DNA from: Aurantimonas sp036549475
GTDB taxonomy: Bacteria > Pseudomonadota > Alphaproteobacteria > Rhizobiales > Rhizobiaceae
DNA: 64,000 bases
Direction of reading: 5' to 3'
NCBI RefSeq assembly: GCF_036549475.1
Contig: NZ_JAZHLI010000015.1
Span: 1-64,000 of the forward strand
Positions 56,944 through 64,000 of this stretch are shown piece by piece. The notes beneath the pieces were generated by a model. It had not been told where the DNA came from and did no database searches. It worked only from the letters and a program-made list of their open reading frames with translations. Position 1 is the first letter of the stretch; each line of letters opens with the position of its first letter. Both the position numbers and the translations under genes were made by a program.

Positions 56944-58569
56944 ATGACCGGCGCTGCGGACCGTGCCTGGCGGATCGGCCTCGGCCTCGGAGCCGCCACG
57001 ATCCTCGTCGGCTTTCTGGCTGGCGCCTTCTTCGTTCTTCTCGTAGCGACCGGTGCGGCGCCCGATTTTCGGACCTTGGCCGGTGATCGCTACCTACTCG
57101 GCGTCGTCCTGTTCACCTTGGAGCAGGCGGTGCTTTCCACGCTCCTGTCGGTGGCAGGTGCCATTCCGCTGGCGCTCGCGCTCCACCGCGCGCGGTTCCC
57201 CGGTCGCCGGGCGGTGCTTCGCCTTTTCCTGCTGCCGCAGGCGCTGCCCGTGCTCGTCGGCGCGCTCGCGATCCTGACGATCTGGGGCCGCAACGGCATC
57301 GTATCCGACGCCTTCGTGGCAGTCGGGCTCGCGCGGCTGGATATCTACGGCCTGTCCGGCATCCTGATCGCCCATGTCTTCTTCAACCTTCCCCTGGCTG
57401 CGCGTCTGATGGTAGCGGGCCTTGACCGCGTGCCGGCAGAAAGCTGGAAGCTGGCCGGGCAACTCTCGCTGAGCCCGCTCGCCACCTTCAAGGTGGTCGA
57501 ATGGCCTGCCCTGCGCAGTGCTCTGCCGGCGGCGGCCAGCCTGATCTTCATGCTCTGCGTGACCAGCTTCACCTTGGTCCTCGTACTGGGCGGCGGACCC
57601 GGTGCGACGACGCTGGAAGTCGCGATCTACCAGTCGCTGCGCTACGATTTCGATCCCGGTCGCGCGATCACCCTGTCACTGACGCAGATTGGCCTGACGG
57701 CGATCATCCTGTGGTTCGCGACCCGCCTCGGTGGCGATGTGGCCGCCGGCTTCGGCCTCGGCGGCCGGGCGCTGCGCTACGACCGCAGGAGCCGCGGCCG
57801 CGCAGTCTTCGATGCTGTGATCCTGTTTCTCGGCATTGCCTTCGTCCTGTCGCCCTTCATCGCGGTGGTGGTCCGCGGCCTGGAAGCGGATCTGGCGCGG
57901 CTCCTGGCCGATCCGGCAGTGCATCGCGCGACGCTGACCAGCCTCGTCATCGCCATCGCGGCGTCGCTTCTGGCCCTGGTCTTGTCGGTCGCCATCGTCC
58001 TGGCGATGGAAGCGTTGCGCGCTGGCCCGTGGGGGGCACGACAGGCGGGGGGCGAAACGCTGCGAAAGGGGATGGAGACGACAGCAAGCCTGGTGCTCGT
58101 CGTGCCACCCATTGTCGTGGGGGCGGGCTGGTTCCTGGCCCTCAGGCAGGTCACCGATGTCTTTGCCGCCGCACCCTATGTGGTGGTCGCCACCAACGCG
58201 GCGATGGCCGTGCCCTTCGTGGTGCGGATCGTCGGGCCGGCACTGTCAGCGGCGAACCGCGCGACTGGCCGGCTGGCTGACAGTCTCGGCCTTGCCGGCC
58301 TGTCGCGACTGCGTGTGGTGGACTGGCCGGTGCTGCGCGCACCGGTTGCCCTCGGCTTCGCCTTTGCCCTGGCGATCTCGCTCGGCGATCTCGGCGCCAT
58401 CGCCCTGTTCGGCAGCCAAGATCTGGTGACATTGCCCTATCTTCTCCTGCAACGCATGGGCAGCTATCGCACCAGCGATGCCGCGGGGCTGGCGCTCCTC
58501 CTCGGTATCCTCTGCTTGTCGCTGATGGCGCTGGCCGAGCGCGGCCTTGCGCGAAGGAACCGGACATGA
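56944..58569 (+). CDS. thiP: Thiamine ABC transporter permease
   Basis: 541 residues with about twelve membrane helices in two fused permease halves, each with an EAA-type loop (AESWKLAGQLSLSPL near residue 175; the second near ATGRLADSLGLAGL, about 440). This double-length permease is standard for ThiP. It forms the inner-membrane channel with the ThiQ ATPase. The stop overlaps thiQ as ATGA. Confidence 0.93.
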   Translation: MTGAADRAWRIGLGLGAATILVGFLAGAFFVLLVATGAAPDFRTLAGDRYLLGVVLFTLEQAVLSTLLSVAGAIPLALALHRARFPGRRAVLRLFLLPQALPVLVGALAILTIWGRNGIVSDAFVAVGLARLDIYGLSGILIAHVFFNLPLAARLMVAGLDRVPAESWKLAGQLSLSPLATFKVVEWPALRSALPAAASLIFMLCVTSFTLVLVLGGGPGATTLEVAIYQSLRYDFDPGRAITLSLTQIGLTAIILWFATRLGGDVAAGFGLGGRALRYDRRSRGRAVFDAVILFLGIAFVLSPFIAVVVRGLEADLARLLADPAVHRATLTSLVIAIAASLLALVLSVAIVLAMEALRAGPWGARQAGGETLRKGMETTASLVLVVPPIVVGAGWFLALRQVTDVFAAAPYVVVATNAAMAVPFVVRIVGPALSAANRATGRLADSLGLAGLSRLRVVDWPVLRAPVALGFAFALAISLGDLGAIALFGSQDLVTLPYLLLQRMGSYRTSDAAGLALLLGILCLSLMALAERGLARRNRT

Positions 58570-59300
58570 AGGACGCTCTTGTTTTCGACGATGTCCGCTT
58601 CGACCATGGCGACAGCGAGATGCGTTTCGACCTGGCAGTGAAAAGCGGCGAGTGGCTGGCGGTCATCGGTCCCAGTGGCGCCGGGAAGTCGACGTTGCTC
58701 GACCTTGCCGCCGGCTTCGCGGCGCCCTCGGCGGGTCATATCACCATAGCCGGGCGACCGATGGCCGGCGTTGCCCCCGCAGAACGGCCGCTCAGCATCG
58801 TCTTCCAGGACAACAACCTGTTCCCCCAACTCGACGTCTTCCGCAATGTGGCCCTGGGCATCGCACCGGATCTGCGGCTCACGGCGGCGGATCGACGCCG
58901 GGTCGAGGGGGCGCTGGCGGAAGTCGGGCTGGCGGGCTTCGGCAAGCGCCGCCCGAGCGAGATGTCGGGCGGCGAACGCCAGCGCGTAGCGCTGGCTCGC
59001 GTCTTCCTTCGCGACCGTCAATTGCTCCTCCTGGACGAACCCTTCGCTGCTCTGGGGCCCGCCCTTCGGCGCGAGATGCTGGCAATCCTGACGCAACTGC
59101 GGGCGGCCCGCACGCAGCCACCGGCGATCGTCATGGTCACGCACCATCCGGAGGACGCAGTCGGCCACGCCGATCGGACGGCGTTTCTCGAAGCGGGGGC
59201 AATCGTTGCGATCGGACCGACGCGTACGCTTCTGTCGGGAAGAGCCGATCCGCGCGTGGCCCGCTATCTCGGCACGCTCCCGCCGGAGCGATCGACCTAA
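58566..59300 (+). CDS. thiQ: Thiamine ABC transporter ATP-binding protein
   Basis: 244 residues. Walker A GPSGAGKST (about 37-45), signature MSGGERQRVALARV (about 137-150) and Walker B LLLLDEPFAALGP (about 157-169) with H-loop VTHHPEDA are all present. It powers ThiBPQ thiamine uptake. Overlaps the thiP stop by four bases. It is the last gene of the TPP-riboswitch operon; the M48 gene follows after 240 bases with its own promoter presumably. Confidence 0.94.
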   Translation: MKDALVFDDVRFDHGDSEMRFDLAVKSGEWLAVIGPSGAGKSTLLDLAAGFAAPSAGHITIAGRPMAGVAPAERPLSIVFQDNNLFPQLDVFRNVALGIAPDLRLTAADRRRVEGALAEVGLAGFGKRRPSEMSGGERQRVALARVFLRDRQLLLLDEPFAALGPALRREMLAILTQLRAARTQPPAIVMVTHHPEDAVGHADRTAFLEAGAIVAIGPTRTLLSGRADPRVARYLGTLPPERST

Positions 59301-59540
59301 ACCGCAGCGCCTCGTTCGTCGCAAAGCCGTCGCGATCGACGCATTTCCGGCGGATTTACCCGATACCGAAAAGGCGAGGGGCAAGAGACAAAGCGGCGGC
59401 GCTTTTTCGGAATCTGTTGCTGTTCGATCCTAACTCGTGTGACAGCGGTTCGGGTAAGCGTTGGTTTGGAAGGCGAAGGGTTGGGGGCGACGATCGCAGC
59501 GATGGCAATGAACTCCGGTCCTGATCGTGCGGGACGCCTT

Positions 59541-61031
59541 ATGCGCAGCATGATCGGCGGTGCAGCGCTCGTCGCGATGCTGGCAGCCGGCGCCTGCACG
59601 TCGATCGAAGAGGGGCTGGACGGTCTTTCGCCTGCCAGCAGCAGCGTGCAGGCCGGCTATGCGGCGACGCGCCGTCCGATCACTTTTGAGAACGTCCAGC
59701 GCAGCGATCCGCAATCGGTGATTGGACGCTCCCAGCATCCCAAGATCCTGGCCGCCTATGGTGGTGCCTATTCCGATCCAAAGCTGGAGCGCACGCTGGC
59801 GACCATTGTCGGCAAGCTGGCGGCGGAAACCGACGATCCGAACCGCGCCTATCGCATCACCATACTGAATTCGCCCAACGTCAACGCCTTCGCGCTGCCG
59901 GGCGGCTACGTTTACATCACCCGCGGCCTCGTGGCGCTGGCCAACGATTCGGCCGAGGTCGCAGCGGTCATCGGCCACGAGATGGCGCATATCACCGCCA
60001 ACCACGGCATCGAACGCCAGCAGCGCGAGCAGGCCGCCGAGATCGCCAGTCGCGTTGTCAGCGAAGTCCTGGCCAGCGAACCGGCCGGCCAGGTGGCGCT
60101 CGCCCGCGGCAAGCTGAGCCTTGCGCAGTTCTCGCGTCAGCAGGAACTGCAGGCCGACGTCCTGGGCATTCGTCACATCGCCAAGGCTGGCTTCGATCCC
60201 TTCGCCGCAGCGCGGTTCCTCAAGGCGATGGATTCCTACGCCAAGATTCGCACCGCCTTCCAGGCCGGCGATCCGGAACTCGACTTCCTCGCCTCGCACC
60301 CCTCGGCGCCGCAGCGGATCGATCTCGCCAACCGGCATGCGCGCGAATATGGCCAGCCAGGGACTGGCACGACCGATCGCGATCGCTACCTGGCGGGCAT
60401 CGACGGCATGCTGTTCGGCGATTCGGCAGTCGAGGGCTATGTCCGTGAGCAGCGTTTCTATCATCCAGGCCTCGGCATCACCTTTGAGGTGCCGAAAGGG
60501 TTCGTCATCGACAACACCGCCGAAGCGGTTCTGGCCAGCGGTCCGAACGACACCGCGATTCGTTTCGATGGTGTCGCACTGCCCAAGACAACCGGTCTCG
60601 TCGATTACGTCAGTAGCGGCTGGATCGGAGGCCTCGATCCGTCGAGCATCCGGGCATTCAAGATCGGCAATCTCGACGCAGTTTCGGCCCGGGCCGAGGG
60701 CGGGGAATATGTCTTCGACGTGACCGTCGTGCGCGTCGGCGGGCAGGTCTATCGCTTTCTGACGGCCGTGCAGGCCCGTTCGGCCGGGACGGCGGCCGGT
60801 ATTGCAGGGAAGGTCGCGGGATCGTTCCGGCTACTGGGCACCGCCGAGAAGGAAAGCCTAAAGCCGCTGCGCATCCGGATTGTCACCGCTTCGCCCAATG
60901 ATACGACGGCCTCGCTCGCCGGCCGGATGGTCGGTGTCGACGGCAAGACGGCAATGTTCCGGCTACTCAACGACCTGGGTGCCAGCGACACCGTGAACGC
61001 GGGTGAGCGCTACAAAATCGTCGCCGAGTGA
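59541..61031 (+). CDS. M48 family metalloprotease, predicted lipoprotein
   Basis: 496 residues. The start gives a lipoprotein signal (IGGAALVAMLAAGAC, Cys at about residue 18). The peptidase has HEMAH at about residue 146 and a likely Glu ligand in QELQADVLG (about 200), the M48 pattern found in BepA/LoiP-type outer-membrane proteases. The C-terminal ~200 residues form an extra domain ending in a LysM-like RMVGVDGKTAMFRLLNDLGA segment. Alternative starts at 59439, 59502 and 59508 are possible. Likely a periplasmic quality-control protease; it converges on rpoH2, which fits heat or envelope stress. Confidence 0.88.
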   Translation: MRSMIGGAALVAMLAAGACTSIEEGLDGLSPASSSVQAGYAATRRPITFENVQRSDPQSVIGRSQHPKILAAYGGAYSDPKLERTLATIVGKLAAETDDPNRAYRITILNSPNVNAFALPGGYVYITRGLVALANDSAEVAAVIGHEMAHITANHGIERQQREQAAEIASRVVSEVLASEPAGQVALARGKLSLAQFSRQQELQADVLGIRHIAKAGFDPFAAARFLKAMDSYAKIRTAFQAGDPELDFLASHPSAPQRIDLANRHAREYGQPGTGTTDRDRYLAGIDGMLFGDSAVEGYVREQRFYHPGLGITFEVPKGFVIDNTAEAVLASGPNDTAIRFDGVALPKTTGLVDYVSSGWIGGLDPSSIRAFKIGNLDAVSARAEGGEYVFDVTVVRVGGQVYRFLTAVQARSAGTAAGIAGKVAGSFRLLGTAEKESLKPLRIRIVTASPNDTTASLAGRMVGVDGKTAMFRLLNDLGASDTVNAGERYKIVAE

Positions 61032-61074
61032 CCTTCGCCTGCTCGCCGGGGTGCGGCGATAATAGCGGACCGAA

Positions 61075-61110
61075 ACGAAAGAGGGCTCCCGACCGGGAGC
61101 CCTCTTTCGT
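61075..61110. terminator. Strong bidirectional terminator
   Basis: Perfect 16-bp stem (61075-61090 with 61095-61110) and a 4-base loop, ending in TTTC on the plus and TTTCG on the minus strand. It lies between the convergent M48 protease and rpoH genes and should serve both. Confidence 0.9.
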
Positions 61111-61128
61111 CAACCTGTCGTCTTGCGA

Positions 61129-61998
61129 TCAACTTACATAGGCACTGCGGTCGGCATTGGTCTCGAGTAGCGCGGCCCGCAGTTTCTCCAGCGCCCGGGT
61201 CTCGATCTGGCGCACACGCTCCTTGGAAATGCCGAGCTTGGTGCCCAGCGCTTCCAGCGTCGCGCCGTCGTCCTGAAGCCGACGCTCGCGAATGATCTTC
61301 AACTCCCGTTCCGAGAGCACGTCGAGGGCGCTATGCAGCCAGGTCACGCGGCGCTCGTCGTCGATCGACACCGACACCATCTCGTCGGGGAGGGGGGAGT
61401 TCGACACGAGGAAATCCTGGCGGTCGGCACTGCCGGACTCGTCTTCCATCAACGGTGCGTTGAGCGAGGAATCGGGACCTGAAAGGCGGGAGTCCATCAG
61501 TGCCACATCGCCTTCCGACACTTTCAGTGCGGTCGCTATTTCCTTGTACATCGCACTACCGGTAACGCCGCCATCGGCGCCTTGGCTCAGCCGTGCCCGC
61601 AGGCGACGCAGGTTGAAGAAGAGCGCCTTCTGGGCGGAGGAGGTACCGCCGCGAACGATCGACCAGTTCCGCAGGATATAATCCTGAATCGAGGCACGGA
61701 TCCACCAGGTCGCGTAGGTCGAAAAGCGGACTTCTCGTTCGGGTTCGAACCGGGCCGCGGCTTCCAGAAGCCCGACATGGCCTTCTTGGATAAGGTCGTT
61801 CATCGCCAAACCGAAATGGCGGAACTTGGCCGCCATGGATATGACGAGCCGCATATGGGCGGAGGTGATTTTGTGAAGGGCTTCCTGGTCGCGCTTTTCC
61901 TTCCAGCGCACCGCCAGTTCGTACTCTTCCTCGCGCTGCAGGTAAGGGGCAGACATGGCCGCACGGATCAACGTACGGCGAGCGGACTGTGACTTCAT
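61129..61998 (-). CDS. rpoH: RNA polymerase sigma factor RpoH (RpoH2 type)
   Basis: 289 residues. Sigma-70 regions are in order: region 2 (AHMRLVISMAAKF, DLIQEGHVGLLEAAARFEP, FSTYATWWIRASIQDYILRNWS), the RpoH box (QKALFFNLRRLRARL, about 128-142) and region 4 (LSERELKIIRERRL, GISKERVRQIETRALEKLR). RpoH2 directs heat and oxidative stress genes in Rhizobiales. GGAGGG stands before the ATG. A GGAAC-N17-GTT promoter lies ~80-105 bases upstream, matching the known RpoE2 control of rpoH2 in Sinorhizobium. carD lies upstream on the same strand. Confidence 0.94.
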   Translation of the reverse strand: MKSQSARRTLIRAAMSAPYLQREEEYELAVRWKEKRDQEALHKITSAHMRLVISMAAKFRHFGLAMNDLIQEGHVGLLEAAARFEPEREVRFSTYATWWIRASIQDYILRNWSIVRGGTSSAQKALFFNLRRLRARLSQGADGGVTGSAMYKEIATALKVSEGDVALMDSRLSGPDSSLNAPLMEDESGSADRQDFLVSNSPLPDEMVSVSIDDERRVTWLHSALDVLSERELKIIRERRLQDDGATLEALGTKLGISKERVRQIETRALEKLRAALLETNADRSAYVS

Positions 61999-62080
61999 CG
62001 GTTACCCTCCGGTCAAGCTTATGAGGCGCCGTGGCCTACCGAGCGAGGCTGCTTGCGGGTTCACGCGTCGGTGCTGACAA

Positions 62081-62105
62081 AACACCGTGACGGCGCAAAC
62101 GTTCC
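62081..62105 (-). promoter_or_regulatory. Candidate EcfG promoter for rpoH
   Basis: Minus strand GGAAC (62105-62101), 17-base spacer, GTT (62083-62081), about 83 bases from the rpoH ATG and pointing towards it. RpoE2-dependent transcription of rpoH2 is established in Sinorhizobium meliloti, so this is a well-supported prediction. Confidence 0.7.
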
Positions 62106-62262
62106 CGGAGGGGAAAACTTTTTTGGCCTAGGTAGTGGGGTTGCGGGGTTCGGCAAGGGAAGCGAGTGGCTTCAGGCAGATGACACTGCTTCACCGGGGC
62201 GCATTCGCCGTCTCCACATCGGCAGCCTACGCTAGCCCCTGCCGACGGGCAACCACAAGAAA

Positions 62263-62289
62263 GGCCGGCTCACCTCGTGGTGGCCGGCC
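62263..62289 (-). terminator. Hairpin downstream of carD
   Basis: GGCCGGCTCACC (62263-62274) with GGTGGCCGGCC (62279-62289), one base bulged. On the minus strand it is followed by a T-rich stretch, so it may end the carD transcript before rpoH. Confidence 0.5.
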
Positions 62290-62329
62290 CAATCCCATCT
62301 GCAGGCGGTGGTCAGTTGTGTGGACTGCC

Positions 62330-62941
62330 TTAGGCAGCCTTTTCCTGCTCGGAGGTTTCGCCGGTTGTGGCAGCAGGCACGTCGGTCTCGCCCTCGGCTT
62401 CTTCCTCGCCCTTGGCACCGCGCTTCGGGCCTTTGTTGAGGTTCAGCTCGATCAGTTGCACGGCTTCGGTCTCGGAGACCTCGTTGACTGCGGCAAGCTC
62501 GCGAGCCATGCGACCGAGCGCAGCTTCGTAAAGTTGCCGTTCGGAATAGGACTGCTCGGGCTGGCTGTCGGCCCTGTAGAGATCCCGGACGACCTCGGCG
62601 ATCTGGATCAGGTCGCCGGAATTGATCTTGGCGTCGTATTCCTGTGCACGGCGGCTCCACATGGTCTTTTTCACGCGAGCGCGGCCCTGCACGACTTTCA
62701 GCGAGCGCTCGACGAAATCCGTTTCAGAGAGTTTGCGCATGCCGACGGCGTCGGCCTTGGCGACCGGTACCTTCAAGCGCATCTTGTCTTTCTCGAAGTC
62801 GATGACGAAGAGCTCGAGCTTCATGCCCGCTACTTCCTGCTCCTCGATGGCAACGATCTGGCCGACGCCATGAGCCGGATAGACAATGCTCTCTCCGGTT
62901 TTGAATCCCTGGCGGTTGGAAGCCTTCTTCTGACTGCTCAT
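62330..62941 (-). CDS. carD: CarD family transcriptional regulator
   Basis: 203 residues. The N-terminal RNA-polymerase-interacting domain (IVYPAHGVGQIVAIEEQEVAG, about 19-40) and the helical DNA-binding region (MRKLSETDFVERSL, SRRAQEYDAKINSGDL, QPEQSYSERQLYEAAL) identify CarD/CdnL. The last ~40 residues are low-complexity acidic (EEEAEGETDVPAATTGE). CarD stabilises open promoter complexes, mainly at rRNA and housekeeping promoters. It lies ~330 bases upstream of rpoH on the same strand. A GGGAG site before the ATG is somewhat distant. Confidence 0.92.
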   Translation of the reverse strand: MSSQKKASNRQGFKTGESIVYPAHGVGQIVAIEEQEVAGMKLELFVIDFEKDKMRLKVPVAKADAVGMRKLSETDFVERSLKVVQGRARVKKTMWSRRAQEYDAKINSGDLIQIAEVVRDLYRADSQPEQSYSERQLYEAALGRMARELAAVNEVSETEAVQLIELNLNKGPKRGAKGEEEAEGETDVPAATTGETSEQEKAA

Positions 62942-63362
62942 ACGCTTTTTTAAACTCCCTGTTGTGCCTGGCCGCGGCAGCCGCTAGACACGGGTGGCGG
63001 CGCAGGCGCCGCCGTTTGCTTGGGGCCCGGCGGTACTTGCCGGACCGCAGTCGATCGGTGTAATCGCCTCCCGTGTTCCCGCATGAGCACCGCATGGACC
63101 GAAGAGGGTCGCAGGCGGTTGATCATTCAACTCGGTAGGGGAAGCATCCTTTTCGGACAGGCCCGAGAGCGCTGGACGGCGTCAAGAGCTGGCCATCAGG
63201 CCGACTGTGTGACGACAGTACACCAATCAGACGAAAAATTCAAGGTTTTGCCGTTTGGTTGGCTGTTCACCGCGGCGCAGCATCGGCGTGCCACGAATCG
63301 TGGACCTGCTTGATGCGCCGCGTCACCCATGCCTCCCGGTGGCGGATCGTTCAAAGGCGCAA
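62942..63362. other. Stretch without a gene
   Basis: About 420 bases between carD and the Crp/Fnr gene. It should contain the carD promoter. I saw no motif I can name. Confidence 0.5.
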
Positions 63363-64000
63363 TCAGCGCGGACCGGGTCCGCCAGCTGACATCGTCACCG
63401 GTACGCGGAAGTGCAGATAATTCGTATCGAATTCGCCGACGCGCGCCAGGGCCGGCCAGTCCTTGATCGTCATGCGCGAGCGTTCCCGATCGATCAGGTT
63501 TTCGGCCTTCAGTTCCTGCAAGACCCGATTGACCGTCACGACCGTCAGCCCGAGCGCATCGGCCAGTTCATGCTGGGTGAGCGGGAGGTGGTAGACGAGA
63601 TCCGGCGCGAGTTGCACTGCGCGTAGCCGGACCGCGAGTTCGCAAAGAAGATGCGCCGTGCGACTCTTGCCGGACAGGCGGCCGAGCCCCACGATCCATT
63701 CGCGGAAGATCGCACCATCGATCAGTGTCTCCAGCCACAGTGCAGCGGCGACATTGGGCCGCTCACGACACAGACTCCAGACGGCTTCATGGGGAACGAA
63801 ACCGACTCGCGAGGGTGTCATCGCCGCGAAGCTGTGGTCCATGTAGTGGATGTGCAGGCTGTGCAGGTCCGGAATGTCGCCAGGAACATGAAACGCGATG
63901 ATCTGCCGCCTGCCGTCGCGGATGTTGCGATAGCGACAGGTAAAGCCCTCGACCAGAATGCAGCAATGGGAGACCGTCTGGCCCTCGCTGACGATATCCT
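63363..64000 (-). CDS. Crp/Fnr family transcriptional regulator (5' end outside the window)
   Basis: The minus-strand frame runs from beyond base 64000 to the stop at 63363, so the start is missing. The visible ~212 residues contain part of the cyclic nucleotide-like effector domain (EGFTCRYRNIRDGRRQIIAF, HVPGDIPDLHSLH) and a C-terminal helix-turn-helix (LTQHELADALGLTVVTVNRVLQELK, about the last 45-70 residues). This is the NtcA/FixK-like general Crp/Fnr type. The likely Fnr cluster Cys residues cannot be checked because the start is lost. No target neighbour is visible. Confidence 0.85.
   Translation of the reverse strand, partial: DIVSEGQTVSHCCILVEGFTCRYRNIRDGRRQIIAFHVPGDIPDLHSLHIHYMDHSFAAMTPSRVGFVPHEAVWSLCRERPNVAAALWLETLIDGAIFREWIVGLGRLSGKSRTAHLLCELAVRLRAVQLAPDLVYHLPLTQHELADALGLTVVTVNRVLQELKAENLIDRERSRMTIKDWPALARVGEFDTNYLHFRVPVTMSAGGPGPR

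Overview
The window reads as chromosomal DNA of a GC-rich alphaproteobacterium of the order Hyphomicrobiales (Rhizobiales). The evidence is the phaB/phaA/phaR-rpmF-mtgA-ispA block, an RpoH2-type sigma factor beside carD, a Suv3-like helicase with an S4 protein and fdxA, and several promoters matching the alphaproteobacterial general-stress (EcfG) consensus. A NaChBac-type voltage-gated sodium channel hints at a saline or marine habitat. I cannot name the genus. No phage, CRISPR array or rRNA is visible. One tRNA (Arg, anticodon CCT) is present.

Layout. 0-0.4 kb: truncated membrane protein. 0.5-9.4 kb: a transglutaminase, an ATP-grasp/alpha-E fusion and a giant transglutaminase-DUF2126 protein on the minus strand, a sodium channel set among them on the plus strand, and a divergent zinc-ribbon metallopeptidase; this looks like an under-described peptide-ligation/modification system. 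9.7-18.0 kb: tightly overlapped operon treZ-malQ-treY-thuA-thuB, combining trehalose synthesis and trehalose breakdown. 18.2-20.3 kb: five-repeat DUF1217 protein. 20.4-27.9 kb: small PepSY-like protein, phaB, patatin-like hydrolase, phaA, divergent phaR, rpmF, mtgA, ispA, and a DUF1993 gene broken by an in-frame TAG. 28.1-42.2 kb: pyruvate carboxylase, DeoR regulator with MFS transporter, two DUF3309 micro-proteins, ispG, a lytic transglycosylase, an EamA transporter, a probable small RNA, Suv3-like helicase, S4 protein, fdxA.

42.5-49.3 kb: cysG, Lrp regulator with divergent ald, two uncharacterised small proteins, a YkgJ cysteine-cluster protein and a TadG-like von Willebrand protein. 49.3-54.7 kb is an accessory stretch of lower coding density: a suspicious homopolymer tract, a diguanylate cyclase, a tiny lipoprotein, a MarR regulator, an IS256 transposase remnant fused at a scaffold join (single N flanked by two identical 107-base copies) to a frameshifted metallo-beta-lactamase-fold gene, then a nested palindrome close to tRNA-Arg. 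54.9-59.3 kb: thiamine module (thiN, TPP riboswitch, thiBPQ). 59.5-64 kb: M48 metalloprotease lipoprotein, rpoH2, carD, and a Crp/Fnr regulator running off the window.

A recurring theme is stress control. GGAAC-N17/18-GTT motifs stand at promoter distance upstream of the DUF2126 gene, the PepSY-like gene, a DUF3309 gene and rpoH2, and a weaker form precedes the C-rich-loop small RNA candidate. None of this was tested by search; family names come from motif recognition.
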